Origin: Bimastos eiseni
Lineage: Eukaryota; Annelida; Clitellata; Crassiclitellata; Lumbricidae
DNA length: 64,000 nt
Assembly: GCA_959347315.1 (NCBI GenBank)
Contig: OY365812.1
Location: 748,727 to 812,726 of the forward strand
Direction of reading: 5' to 3'
Part shown: piece by piece, positions 1 through 10,829 of the stretch
Numbering within the stretch: the first letter of the stretch is position 1
Layout of the letters: each line of letters begins with the position of its first letter
The notes under the pieces: generated by a model
The model's input: the letters and a program-made list of their open reading frames with translations, nothing else
Database searches by the model: none
Told to the model about the DNA's origin: nothing
Position numbers and translations under genes: made by a program

Positions 1-1412
1 TTTGATTGACAAATGTCTAAAGTGGATATACATGTACATATGTATGCATGAATGACAATATATATTCAACGACTTTAGATGTCATACGAAATTATTTAGT
101 AATCTAATTGATCCAATCGCTTTGAGTGTAAATTGACATAATAATGTCTGGATCATTGACTATGACGCTGCATATAGTTTTATCGGCAGATCGACATAAA
201 AAATTATAGAGCACATTTGAAATGATTTAAAGGTGTTGTAAATTCGATCAATTTTGTTTTTTTTTGTATTACGCGCTTATTCTGTTTATCTCGGCATAAT
301 ACTAATATCAGATAATACAAATGATGTAGAATTTCTATGGTCAAACTGATGTCATATTAATTTGTATAGCGACTTTTCTAGAGGAACAAAGTGACAGCAA
401 ATAATTGATTAGACAATATTATTTTGTGTTGGTGACTCCAGGACCAATGGGTCGACATTTAACTTCGAGTCCACCAAGGCCCCGTTATAGATCCTCTTTT
501 ATTCATCCCATACTAATAGGGCTGAAAACTTCTCATTTCTTACGATCTGTGGTTCTGCTGGCCATATTTTTAGCTGATGATGTACAACCATTTGTCCATG
601 GTCTCCCATCATCCCAGGTGTCATTAGTCGAGAATTCAATTTCACTCTAACCTTCTTGGCGATGGAACAATTGCAGTTATAGACCGCGACTGACTACCTC
701 AAAGTCCCTAGACAGTAATTCATTGGATAGAACCCATATTCTCTGCTTTACAATCCGACCTCTCTAACCAATAGACGAATCCAGTCTCAGCGGGTTCAAT
801 TTTCTCACCCATTTGTGTTCGCAAATAGTCGACCAATTCAACAACCTTCAAACGCAGCTAAATAATCGTGAGAATAATCGTTTGGTTAATGGACCGATTA
901 ACCAGGTAATTATTTTGATCCAACGGCCTTTGATGTCATATGACAATGCACTGACTTAGAATTATTGATGCTATGTCAGCGGGCGATTAGTAGCAGCTTC
1001 AGTTTAATGACTCTTTGTGATTACAATGAGGGGAAGCTACTTAATGATTACATGAATTGAACGAAAGTTACAACTATAATTAATAACTTACAGTAGAAAT
1101 GATTTAAAGGTGTCATAAAATGAGCAGATGTTATTTCATGTGTCTTTATATCTCAACATCATATTATTATCATCAGATATTTGACAGAGAATTACAATGG
1201 CCAAATATATATATATTTATATATATATATATATGTACATATATGAAATTGACAACAAATAATTAAAAGAGAGGGGAGGAGAAGAGTACTCTTATCCGAC
1301 ACAGTGTCTGTATATAGTTTGTAAAATATAAAAACCTACTGATTACGTCATAAAATATTGAAGCATTTGCTATAGCACGTGACCAGACGAAGTGCGAAAC
1401 GCAAAGACAGAT

Positions 1413-1443
<31 letters not shown>

Positions 1444-3040
1444 TGACAGACAGACAGACAGAGATCCCATGTTATGCGTATGAAAATAGCCTACGGCTGT
1501 AGGTCTACTATATACTGTGTCAGTGAAAATGGAATTGAAAATGGAATGAAACCGATGAATAATGTTTTAGTAATAATTAAAACAATTACCGTTATATGGA
1601 TCTCTTTTCGTGGCACGATATACAAACATGTATTATAGACCTTTGGGTTTGTAAATGTTTGTCAATGTGTCTCCGTGTTTGCGTATTTATCAGTTAAATG
1701 TGTTGGTGTGTATGTTGTTTGTCATGATGTTGACTTTATCTCTTTTCCATCTAATTTCTTTCATTCCTAAACCATGCACCATGCTTCAACCGTAACCCCA
1801 ACCCCCCAAACAACCCATCTCTGCTTTCTTTCGCCATTAAATTTTGTATCACGAGGAAATACTTTTTTCGTATTATGGGAAGTTAATTCGATGTCATTAT
1901 GTCACAGCTGGTGAGGTCAAAATGGGGGCCGATCTTTTCTGTATGAGAATTCACCTGGCACCAAATTGGATTATCGGACAGGGTGCAAGAAGAACGAATT
2001 AGAGCGACTAACATCGAGAAACGCTATTTAAAGGTATACATCATTGACCTAATGACCTAATAAAATATTTATGGTTTCCATTGCCTGCCGATATAATTAG
2101 GCTGCCTCAGTTATTTACATCATATTTAACTGTTTTATGCCATGAAACAAATAGTTATTTGTCAAATATTTATCAATAAAATCACCCTCAGATACATCTT
2201 CCACTTAGAAATAACTACGTAATTACGTGTACATCGCTTGCGTCAGCTTACGATTATATAGAGAAACGTCATCACTTATTAGAGATATATTTTCTAACAT
2301 GTTTCCTATTTGACTCTGAGATGTATTCCGTGCAGGTTGACTTTGGTCTGCTCGATTAGACTGTTGCGTTCATTGATTTCGTATGATTCTCCTTTAAGAG
2401 TGAGACTTCCTTCGATGTTTTTGCTTAATTGCTGTCAACGATGGACCGCCACATATTTGTCTTGTATAAAGTTGATTCTCTTATTCAACTTGTGAAGTTT
2501 TTCTTCTGACATTTTTCATGTAAATTTGTCATCGATCGAGGAGACATCGTCCTCAGTTTTTGACTCTTCTTTCAATAGAGGTCTACCCGCTGACTGGTTT
2601 GAGGCTGAATTTGTTGAACTTGACGACGTACCCAGAGAACGCTTTTAACTTTCTTCCTGAATTTTTGATATTTCGATTTAATATGTGTCCCATTTTAAAA
2701 GGTTCGAAGACATATAACGTATGCAATATTATATCCATATTTCGACGAAAATTTAAATATATATAGAAAATAGATAAGCCAATTTAAAGGTGTTTGAACG
2801 AAATGTAATGAAACAAGCATGTTTTGGAGAACCAAACGTATTGTTTAGGGTGCTACAGCTATTCACATCTAATGTGAATCATTTATTACATAATATCAAT
2901 ATATATATATATATGTATATTAACTAAAGTATCTATATAGCAAATCGACCACGTGATAAAATGCCTATTTGAAAAATCTAAATGCTATGCTACCTCCATC
3001 TTGCGAATATTAAAACTCATTCATCATCGTTGTCTCTAAA
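1..3040. repeat. AT-rich non-genic region with diverged repeat copies
   Basis: No exon or RNA gene can be supported here. A conserved core close to TTTAAAGGTGT occurs at 226-237, 1103-1114, 2027-2038 and 2783-2794, and again at 4376-4387 and 5300-5311. At 226, 1103 and 49648 the core is preceded by GA, and the following 100 bp look related (a CATCAGATA-type stretch, then GAATT..ATGG). These seem to be old copies of one repeat about 0.75-0.93 kb long. A TA run at about 1205-1235, a CAGA tetranucleotide run at about 1410-1461 and a TA run near 2900 are the other visible structures. Confidence 0.5.
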
Positions 3041-3043
3041 CTT

Positions 3044-3320
3044 CTAAAGCTCCCCTCGGGAGCTAAGTGTCAGAAGTCTGGCCTCCCCGAGACTACCAAT
3101 GGAGAGACCATTAGGGGAGCTCAATGTCGAGATCCGGTTGAAAGAGGCACAAGAAGGAACAGAGTGGCTGTTCAGGTGGGTGTCTTTATGGGCGAATATT
3201 TGAGTCCTTGAACGAGATGAAACTTCAGTCTCGTGTTGAAAGTAGCTGGAGTGATAGATTGAATAGCACGAGACGCAAGATGATCGGTGATTGGCAATGA
3301 TGAAGAAGGACAATTTCCGG
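3044..3320. repeat. Dispersed repeat, copy 1
   Basis: The segment from about 3061 to 3190 (GCTAAGTGTCAGAAGT... to ...GAGATCCGGTT...GAGGCA) recurs at about 4475-4610 in the same orientation with many substitutions. Its reverse complement (CATTGGTAGTC..GGCCAGA..TCTAACACT) recurs at about 26347-26395 and 55948-55996. It is therefore an interspersed repeat with at least four copies in the window. Short open frames on both strands are chance; the two translations are not conserved as a protein. No transposon family recognised. Confidence 0.5.
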
Positions 3321-3364
3321 TAATGTTTCGACTTCAGTTTAATTATCTATTTTCTTATAATGCA

Positions 3365-3430
3365 ATGCAATGTATTGTCATCAAGCATTTATATAGCACT
3401 GGTCGTATAAGCAGCGCTCTCAACGGACGT
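3365..3430. repeat. Possible LINE 3' tail
   Basis: The stretch AAGCATTTATATAGCACTGG followed by CAGCGCTC resembles the TTTATATAGCGCC..GAGCGC tails seen near 40310, 25895, 35520 and 55345 in this window. Such tails are common at the 3' ends of L2/CR1-like LINEs in marine invertebrates. No coding part is attached here. Confidence 0.35.
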
Positions 3431-3659
3431 AGTATCATTTCTTTGATGTATGCCAATCATTAATGCATTGCCAGATTTATTCGCTTTGAAGTCTGCGCCG
3501 AAATTGCGCAACTTGATCTTTTCTTATTTCTTGTGCTCTGATTCGGGCTGAAGGCATAACCACAATAAATTTTATTGTTTGGTTCGCCACAAAATTTATC
3601 AGAGGATCGCAGGACTGAAAGGGTATTCGACTGATGATTCACCTAATGTTATGAATGAA

Positions 3660-3877
3660 CTGGACGAAGACGAAGACGAAGAAGAAGAAGAAGACGAAGA
3701 AGAAGAAGAAGAGGAAGAAGAAGAGGAAGAGGAAGAGGAAGAGAAAGAGGAAGAGGAAGAGGAAAAAGATGAAGAAGAAGAAGAGGAAGAAGAAGAGGAA
3801 GAAGAAGAGGAAGAGGAAGAGGAAGAGGAAAAGGAAGAGGAAGAGGAAGAGGAAGAGGAAAAAGAAGAAGAAGAAGA

Positions 3878-3916
<39 letters not shown>

Positions 3917-3938
3917 AGAAGAAGAAGAAGAAGAAGAA
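3660..3938. repeat. Polypurine GAA/GAG tract
   Basis: About 280 bp composed almost only of GAA, GAG and GGAAGA units on the plus strand, interrupted by a few C bases at the left end (GACGAA) and one GATGAA. It can be read as long poly-Glu, poly-Lys, poly-Ser or poly-Leu depending on frame, but this is simple-sequence DNA with no upstream coding context. A purine tract of this length could form triplex (H-DNA) structure, which is inference. Confidence 0.9.
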
Positions 3939-3959
3939 AATACAAAAGGCTTACCATAA

Positions 3960-4370
3960 CAGGACAGCACCAAGGGTGTAACAAGCGGAGTGCAGGGGGG
4001 CACCGCCCCCCCAGTCTCAAAACCTCCCCATCCACTATTCAAATTTCTGGCGGGTGGGGGGGCAAAATTTAGAAAGTGGCGGGCAAAAAATTATTCCGTT
4101 TCGCGCAATTTTTCGGAAATTATGCCTCTCCCACTTTTCAAAACCTTGTTACACCTCTGGACAGCACTACTATGTCCTCAGGAATAAACGCTAGACGCAA
4201 TACAGGTCTCTCGAAAGATGGACTGTGAAACTATATCATCCTTTGCAACACTGTCTGGCGATTATAAATGGCTGTAGACTAATAACGCCTGGGGAGAAGA
4301 CGGCGGAATATCAAGGCTTTGTAAAAAGTGAACCTGGTGACGAAAATTTGGAACATATACAATCAATGAG
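3960..4370. other. Non-genic spacer
   Basis: The segment after the purine tract holds a C-rich patch (about 3995-4060, GGGGGGCACCGCCCCCCCAG) and no exon-like reading frame. The G-run/C-run pair around 3996-4012 can fold on itself. Nothing else recognised. Confidence 0.4.
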
Positions 4371-4467
4371 CAGAGTTTAAAGGTGTCTAAACGCGACTAA
4401 TGCAAATCAACATAGTTTCTAAGACTAAGCGAACTCTTTCGAACGTTATAATTTTTACATTATTATT

Positions 4468-4790
4468 ATGGCTCATTCGAGAGCTAAGTGTCAGAAGTTT
4501 GACCTCCCCTGGACAACCAAAGGAGAGTCTATCAGGAAAGGCCAAAGTCGAGATCCGGTTAAAAGAGGCATGAGAAGAAGCAGAGTAGCTGTTCAGATGA
4601 GTTTCGTTTATGCCGAAGGTTGGGGTATGAATGATGAGGGCCAGAGGCAGATGAGGAAGTGACGATGAGTAGGAGGAAGAAGAAGATGTTGGTCGATAGG
4701 AAGAAGAAAGGACAGAGAATAAAGTTAATGTCAAGTTTATCAACACCAAAGTCCATCTCACGACCAACTAAACACATTGGAATATACACT
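4468..4790. repeat. Dispersed repeat, copy 2
   Basis: Second copy of the repeat seen at 3061-3190, here from about 4475 to 4610, with shared blocks GCTAAGTGTCAGAAGT, CCAATGGAGAG/CCAAAGGAGAG and GTCGAGATCCGGTT. It is followed by an AG-rich patch (GAGGAAGAAGAAGATG). The flanking TTTAAAGGTGTC core lies at 4376-4387. No gene seen. Confidence 0.5.
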
Positions 4791-5617
4791 GATAAAATTA
4801 ATACACAAACAACAACAACAACATGCGCCCAGAGATTCACCGTGTTATGTGCATATAGACCAATCTACTACTGTTGGAGGCTGGATCAGCTTATTCTCTT
4901 ATCATTCTCATCCAAGAATTCTAGAATAATTTGTAAAGTGAAGCATCGCATTTTGCGTTTGAATTAGATATAATTGCGAGTCGCATAGAAACAGATTCAA
5001 TATGGTAACATTTCAGCTGAAGTTGAGAGATTTAAAATATATCTTGGCCTTCGTCTTCTTGGTCTACAGTTAATCTAGCTTCAATATGTACTTGTATACT
5101 TTTGTAATGAGGGCATCGTTACATTCAGTTGTACCCTAATAGCCATTTTTACTAGTAAAACTGAGGCCAACGGCACGGGGGTTCTTTTGGAAAATTTATG
5201 TAGGGGCTTAAAATCTTAGGATTCAAGTATCGCTTTGATCGAAGAAAATTAAATTAAGAGCCGATAACTTTAAAGAGCAAATGACTTTGGCTAAAACGAT
5301 TCAAAGGTGTTTGAGTGTTTTTGCGTTATGTCTCTTTCTGATTTTGACTTATTGATTGATCCTCTAGTTATCGACCTGATAAAACGGCTTGGCCTTGGTG
5401 TAGCATCGATTGATGGTGTCCTGCTTACAAAACACGAGCGCAAAAGAAGTTAATCAGAAATATTATTAGTGGTCGTGTCATTTGAAGGATGTGCGTCAGG
5501 CGACGCAATTACATCTTCAATCGTTTTGTTTTTGGTTTGTTAATATGATTTCTTGTCTTCCCCTCTACACTTGGACTTTCAGCCGCAGTCGCACCGAGGT
5601 ATTATTTTAGTTGATTA

Positions 5618-6120
5618 TTATTTTCCATCGCATTGATCGCTTGAATAATTATGTGTGACCTCTGCGTATCGAGCAACATGAGCGACTGTATTGAGGGACA
5701 ACGGCGGGTGTATCAACCGTCCTGACTTCCATGGCCCCGAGAACTCGTAATTATCTGAAACTAAACACTCAGTATTAGTGTTTGTCTTTATCCAAATTGG
5801 TTTATCCACATAATCGAATCGTATATAATCTTTTCTCATATATCTTTCATTCCTACTTTCATCAAATATATCATCAATGTATGCATTATCTATTTCAGAG
5901 TTACTCACATCTTCCATTGTAGTTGAATTTTAGCATCAAGCCAATCATTTACAAACTCATCATTTGTTTGGTTGACATTGGCATGTTTTCCCGCCAAAGA
6001 GTATTCATGTTTGTCTAGCGTCAGCCTTGTATCGCTAGGAGCATTTGCTATCGCCCATCGTGTTTCATTGTTGGCAGCAGTTGCCAATCTCTCTCCACTT
6101 GTCGCAGCATTTCCTAGTCA
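5618..6120 (-). CDS. Hypothetical exon(s) or gene remnant, no family recognised
   Basis: Two overlapping open stretches on the minus strand are protein-like in composition. The upstream one (about 6120 to 5905) follows a possible acceptor CTGACTAG and contains NETRWAIANAPSDTRLTLDK. It ends at TGGAAGAT|GTGAGTAAC, which reads as a strong splice donor. The second (5917-5618, up to a stop) is in another frame, starts MEDVSNSE and contains KPIWIKTNTN, YEFSGPWKSG and LSLNTVAHVARYAE. Either the first is an exon ending at the GTGAGT donor, or a one-base indel broke a single frame. I recognise no domain, and no neighbouring exons were found. It may be a transposon or gene relic. Confidence 0.3.
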
Positions 6121-6364
6121 GATCCCACTTCTGGTACCAGCTGTGCCTACCGCATCCACCTAAATAGGACGCACAATAGCTTAAAACTGGTGTAATAGGA
6201 ATTAATATCATCAATGTTAAACAAAGTTATATGACATCCGCATCATAAAAGGAACTCATAACAGATTAATGTATGGAGTTCCTTTGCAGCCTATTATACT
6301 ATGTTGAATATTAATAATTGACGGAAGACTGTTTCATTATAACAGTAGAACTTAACCAGGATTG

Positions 6365-7755
6365 AGCTTCACTTGGCAAAGAGAGATGCGGGGGAGAAGG
6401 GACCTTGACTAGGCAAAGAGAGATGCGGGGGAGAAGGGGCCTTGACTAGGCAAAGAGAGATGCGGGGGAGAAGGGACCTTGACTAGGCAAAGAGAGATGC
6501 GGGGGAGAAGGGACCTTGACTAGGCAAAGAGAGATGCGGGGGAGAAGGGACCTTGACTAGGCAAAGAGAGATGCGGGGGAGAAGGGACCTTGACTAGGCA
6601 AAGAGAGATGCGGGGGAGAAGGGACCTTGACTTGGAAAGAGAGATGCGGGGGAGAAGGGACCTTGACTAGGCAAAGAGAGATGCGGGGGAGAAGGGACCT
6701 TGACTAGGCAAAGAGAGATGCGGGGGAGAAGGGACCTTGACTTGGAAAGAGAGATGCGGGGGAGAAGGGACCTTGACTAGGCAAAGAGAGATGCGGGGGA
6801 GAAGGGACCTTGACTTGGAAAGAGAGATGCGGGGGAGAAGGGACCTTGACTAGGCAAAGAGAGATGCGGGGGAGAAGGGACCTTGACTAGGAAAAGAGAG
6901 ATGCGGGGGAGAAGGGACCTTGACTAGGAAAAGAGAGATGCGGGGAGAAGGGACCTTGACTAGGCAAAGAGAGATGCGGGGGAGAAGGGACCTTGACTTG
7001 GAAAGAGAGATGCGGGGGAGAAGGGACCTTGACTAGGCAAAGAGAGATGCGGGGGAGAAGGGACCTTGACTAGGCAAAGAGAGATGCGGGGGAGAAGGGA
7101 CCTTGACTAGGCAAAGAGAGATGCGGGGGAGAAGGGACCTTGACTAGGCAAAGAGAGATGCGGGGGAGAAGGGACCTTGACTAGGCAAAGAGAGATGCGG
7201 GGAAGAAGGGACCTTGACTTGGAAAGAGAGATGCGGGGGAGAAGGGACCTTGACTAGGCAAAGAGAGATGCGGGGGAGAAGGGACCTTGACTTGGAAAGA
7301 GAGATGCGGGGGAGAAGGGACCTTGACTAGGCAAAGAGAGATGCGGGGGAGAAGGGACCTTGACTAGGCAAAGAGAGATGCGGGGGAGAAGGGACCTTGA
7401 CTAGGCAAAGAGAGATGCGGGGGAGAAGGGACCTTGACTTGGCAAAGAGAGATGCGGGGGAGAAGGGACCTTGACTAAGCAAAGAGAGATGCGGGGGAGA
7501 AGGGACCTTGACTAGGCAAAGAGAGATGCGGGGGAGAAGGGACCTTGACTAGGCAAAGAGAGATGCGGGGGAGAAGGGACCTTGACTAGGCAAAGAGAGA
7601 TGCGGGGGAGAAGGGACCTTGACTTGGAAAGAGAGATGCGGGGGAGAAGGGACCTTGACTAGGCAAAGAGAGATGCGGGGGAGAAGGGACCTTGACTTGG
7701 CAAAGAGAGATGCGGGGGAGAAGGGACCTTGACTTGGCAAAGAGAGCGGCGAGGA
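6365..7755. repeat. 37-bp minisatellite, about 37 copies
   Basis: Head-to-tail array of a 37-bp unit whose core reads AGAGAGATGCGGGGGAGAAG then GGACCTTGACTAGGCAA. Variants are CTTGGAAAG (36 bp, one C lost), CTAGGAAAAG, a four-G version and a GGGGAAG version. The CTTGG variant is interspersed with the CTAGG type in blocks, suggesting that multi-unit blocks amplified. The right end decays (GAGCGGCGAGGACAGGGAAC) by about 7770. The repeat is strand-asymmetric, purine-rich on plus. Reading frames across it are artefacts. Confidence 0.97.
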
Positions 7756-8039
7756 CAGGGAACTTGATTAGGAAAAGACAGAGGCCCTAATCAATCTCAC
7801 GTTCAATATGAAACAGACTAACACCTCACAATTAATGAAGAGTGACAAGAGTTTATGTCATTCTTTTTATTCTGTGAATAATGTTTTGATTGTACACAAA
7901 ATCAGAGAACTAGCAAATGATCCCGAGGAAGCTAGTAAAAGACTCAGTAATCATGCAAAACTCGCTTCTCACACTTACTCTGCAATTCTTATTAGAAATC
8001 TGGACACAGTTGTCATGCTGCGTTCATCTTCCTTCCGGT

Positions 8040-8302
8040 GGCGGTGGCGGAGGCGGTGGCGGTGATGATGATAATGGTGATGAGGATGATGATGATGATG
8101 AGTGCTCTGCCCGAAGGCAGGTTCATTGGCTTTACGCCACCCGGAGATGAGATGAGTGAGTTGGTTTCCCGTTGCCTTCCTCACAGACAATTATGGGTGA
8201 GCAACTTGTCCAAGGTCGCTACGCAGTGACTGGGGGTTGATTCGAACCTGCGATCGTCCGAACGCAAGGCCATCCGACCATCCCAATACGCCACCGCGCC
8301 CT
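8040..8302 (-). mobile_element. tRNA-derived SINE
   Basis: On the minus strand a tRNA-like head starts near 8301. It reads GGGCGCGGTGGCGTATTGGG (box A-like) and then GGTTCGAATCA at 8248-8238, a near-perfect RNA polymerase III box B. It is followed by a tRNA-unrelated body (GTGAGGAAGGCAACGGGAAA, CTCATCTCCGGGTGGCG) and ends in a (ATC)n-type tail at about 8100-8064. The simple-repeat tail and long unrelated body show a SINE, not a functional tRNA gene. It sits just downstream of the Kelch exon that ends at 8590. A (GGCGGT)n patch adjoins it at 8038-8063. Confidence 0.75.
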
Positions 8303-8589
8303 ACTCACATCACATCGCCACACTTACATCAATAATTATATAATAATTATCACAATACATGAATGTCCTTCTGATTTATCGTCATTATTGTCGGGTATTT
8401 ACAAGCTAAAAAATTCTGATACGCTGATAATGTAGAGCTTGTCTTTTGCAAAATAAGATATAGATTTCTCCTCTAGCTGACGGTTATCTAAGGTCAACAT
8501 GACTGTACTGTGTAGGTAGCAGATACAATATTGGGGGATTAAAATGCGGTTCCCATTCTTAGTAAGGCCGTCCAAAGTCATTAGAATTA

Positions 8590-9488
8590 TTAACTGCAAT
8601 CAAAGCGCATGTTTGCATAACTAAAGACAGCTGAATTTTTTGCTAATCTTCCGTGAATTTTCCATTCAATCGGTTCATCATCGATGATATTCTGAAGAGG
8701 AACATAACGTATTTTGTCCGTGTACAACATATTAAGCGACGATATCAGTCCTCCGATGACAAAGATTTGCTTATTTGCAAGAACCAAACCACAGGAAAAG
8801 ACGTCTGTCTTAAACTGTTCCCTATTTTGCCAAGTTTCCGTCTCCAAGTTAAATATATAACAAGTGATAGGCCCAACCAAAATAACAGATGTCTTCCATA
8901 GTACGGCTCGCATCTGGTATGCAGGCCACGGCATTGGTTCCGTAAGGAGAGTGCAGGTGTTCTGCTTAGTGTTGTACACTTGAACGTAACTTAGCGCATT
9001 GCAATCTTTTTCCTCTCCGCCAAAGATATAGAGAGAACCCCTAAATGGAACGCAGTTACCTGAATTACCGATACAGTAAACCAAGTATCCAACCTATGCG
9101 CATTTGTCAGTGATTGCGTCGTAGGCTTCAACACTGTCTAGAAAGTTAAAAAAATTATTGTAACCTGTTCCTCCGCAGATGTACAGCACTTCATTGATGA
9201 ATGTTGCGCTGTGTCTACGTCGGCCTTGAACTAAAGAAGCGCATTTCTTCCAACTTGAAATCTTTGTATATTTCCAAATCTCATCTGAATTGTCTCCTAT
9301 TCCAGTAACGTACATCGTGTTGCAGTAAACAGCGGCGAATGCTCTCTGTTGCATTTTTGTCGGTATTTGTCCTAGTATTGAGATTTCATTTGGTCGATCT
9401 AAATTTATTCTTATGACGTCATTCGTTATAGTGGCAGCATTATCGAATCCCACGACAATTGCACAGTTCTCAAGCTGTGAAGTGGTTT
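8590..9488 (-). pseudogene. Kinase-Kelch exon 12: Kelch cassette with in-frame TAG
   Basis: Acceptor CTATGTTTCAACAG|AA, phase 1, then about 298 codons to a stop at 8590. It starts TTSQLENCAIVVGFDNAATI and carries the Kelch signatures LYICGG, LYIFGG and IFVIGG with matching W/Y positions, roughly five degenerate blades. At 9094-9096 the codon after TDKCA is TAG, where the sister copies read Thr. The frame is open and conserved on both sides (VGYLVYC follows), so this is one nonsense change in an otherwise well-kept domain. The kinase exons lie upstream in the same orientation. Confidence 0.85.
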
Positions 9489-9699
9489 CTGTTGAAACAT
9501 AGAAAAACATTGAATAGAACTAAATTGATGGTAGAAGAAATGAATTTCCTTATCACAAAATATCTAATCCATATTATTGATGTATTGATGTCACACCAAA
9601 ATCTGAATACGTAAAGCAGATATTCAGTCATTCGACAGCCGATATAATTGAAATCCAGCAAGAAATAGCTAATGTTGAACCACTTTATGAAGAAAGAGT

Positions 9700-10050
9700 C
9701 TTGTGAAAGCTTCCAATTAGTTGGTTGCGCTAGATTCTAATAAATGTGTTAAGATGAGGTATTTGCCCACCAGAAATTAATATTTAAGCATTTCCTCTTC
9801 ACATCAGACCTGACGTCGCATCCAGCAAATCATACATTTTTTTCATCGATTCTGCACATATTTATGCTGGCGCCTATAGACTGAGACCACGCCCATTGAA
9901 TGCAACGACACCCTTCCAACAAAGGTTTAAGCTGCTTACTATTAGCCTTAAAATATAAAGTTGTTTGACGGAGAAAACGACATTTTTCTAAAGCCTAAAT
10001 CAATTAGTGTATAAAATGGTACATAAGAAATACAAATTCAAGATACTTAC
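9700..10050. other. Intron between kinase exon 11 and Kelch exon
   Basis: The intron 9489-10050 (562 bp) that joins the kinase and Kelch parts holds no recognised repeat or exon. The intron between TRIM and Kelch in gene B is similar in size (595 bp). Confidence 0.5.
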
Positions 10051-10083
10051 TGCCATCCAGAATTGGGTGATTATAAAACTGTT
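10051..10083 (-). CDS. Kinase-Kelch exon 11, end of kinase fold
   Basis: A 33-bp exon, acceptor ATTTTTGTAG|AA, donor GGCA|GTAAGT, phase 1 on both sides. With exon 10 it reads RFGIEQFYNHPILDG, the end of the kinase domain (ULK FFxHPFL). Its phase-1 donor joins in frame to the Kelch exon at 9488, which is the key evidence for the fusion. Confidence 0.75.
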
Positions 10084-10404
10084 CTACAAAAATAAAGCAA
10101 AAATTTGTCAGAGGAACCATTCTTGAGCTTTTCGAGTACTGAGGTACTGAGAAGTTGTAGAATTCTCAAAAGATGGACATATGCGATACACAAATATATT
10201 CATTACAAGCATTTTAGTCATTCAATGTTTATCTTTAAAATTTTACAGACAATATCAGTGACCGAAAGATTTCACCACACATTATAAATATTGATGCTAA
10301 AAGCAGGGCAGAATAGACAGCAACAATAAGTTGATTGTTACAGTGCTGCAAAGACATAAAGATAATTTAAATTATTTCTAGTAATAACCAATAATCAAAT
10401 GTTT

Positions 10405-10630
10405 TTATTGCTCCGTTTTGGAGACCGTGTTTTCTCGGCCGCTAGTCCGCGGTGTTGGAACGGTCTCCCACCTGCTGTCAGAAGATATAACTCTATTGCA
10501 CCTCGCCTGTTGGTATCTATTGCTAAGGTAGCTTTGAAGCCAGTGTTGTCCCGTGCCTATGATGCCTAAATTATCAAGTTTAAGAAGCAATAATTCATTA
10601 TTTACTGCATGGAAAACCTTTAAAATAACA
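10405..10630 (-). mobile_element. LINE reverse-transcriptase fragment
   Basis: Reading on the minus strand, KVFHAVNNELLLLKLDNLGI then GTGQHWLQSYLSNRYQQ matches the motif-A to motif-B region of non-LTR reverse transcriptases (consensus KAFDTVxHELLLxKL..GI.G....W..SYLSNR). The catalytic Asp of AFD is His here and the frame is short, so this is a dead fragment. It sits in the intron between kinase exons 10 and 11. Confidence 0.7.
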
Positions 10631-10746
10631 ACAAAATTCCTATTATTGTTTCCTTTGAGTTCAGGTTCTTACATTTCAAAGAATATCAGAAAAGATTGTT
10701 GTCTATCCTGCAAAAGCCAAGAAATTGATAGACTGAAACAGTTCAC

Positions 10747-10829
10747 CTATGCCGAATCTCTTGTTTTCATCTTTTTCCAGTAATCCTTTCAAAAGTTCTG
10801 CACAATCTGCACTGATATTCTTTGGAATT
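10747..10829 (-). CDS. Kinase-Kelch exon 10, C-lobe helix H
   Basis: Acceptor TTTACTTAG|A, donor ATAG|GTGAAC, phase 2 in, phase 1 out. It encodes IPKNISADCAELLKGLLEKD followed by ENKRFGI, the subdomain XI region (ULK: IPRETS..LLLGLLQRNxxDR). The arginine of subdomain XI is kept. The loop between exons 9 and 10 is shorter than in ULK, so a small exon may be missed. Confidence 0.75.

Noticed and set aside
3579..4042. Long poly-Glu, poly-Lys, poly-Ser and poly-Leu reading frames
   Set aside because: They are frames across a pure purine simple repeat, open in several frames on both strands, with no flanking coding signal.
7549..7740. Open frame inside the minisatellite
   Set aside because: The unit length (37 bp) is not a multiple of three and the frame only reflects lack of stops in the repeat.
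6365..7755. CRISPR-like regular array
   Set aside because: Units are directly adjacent with no unique spacers, the sequence is repetitive throughout and the genome is eukaryotic; it is a minisatellite.
8216..8302. A tRNA gene
   Set aside because: Box A and box B are visible but the sequence cannot be completed to a cloverleaf and continues into an unrelated body with a simple-repeat tail, as in a SINE.
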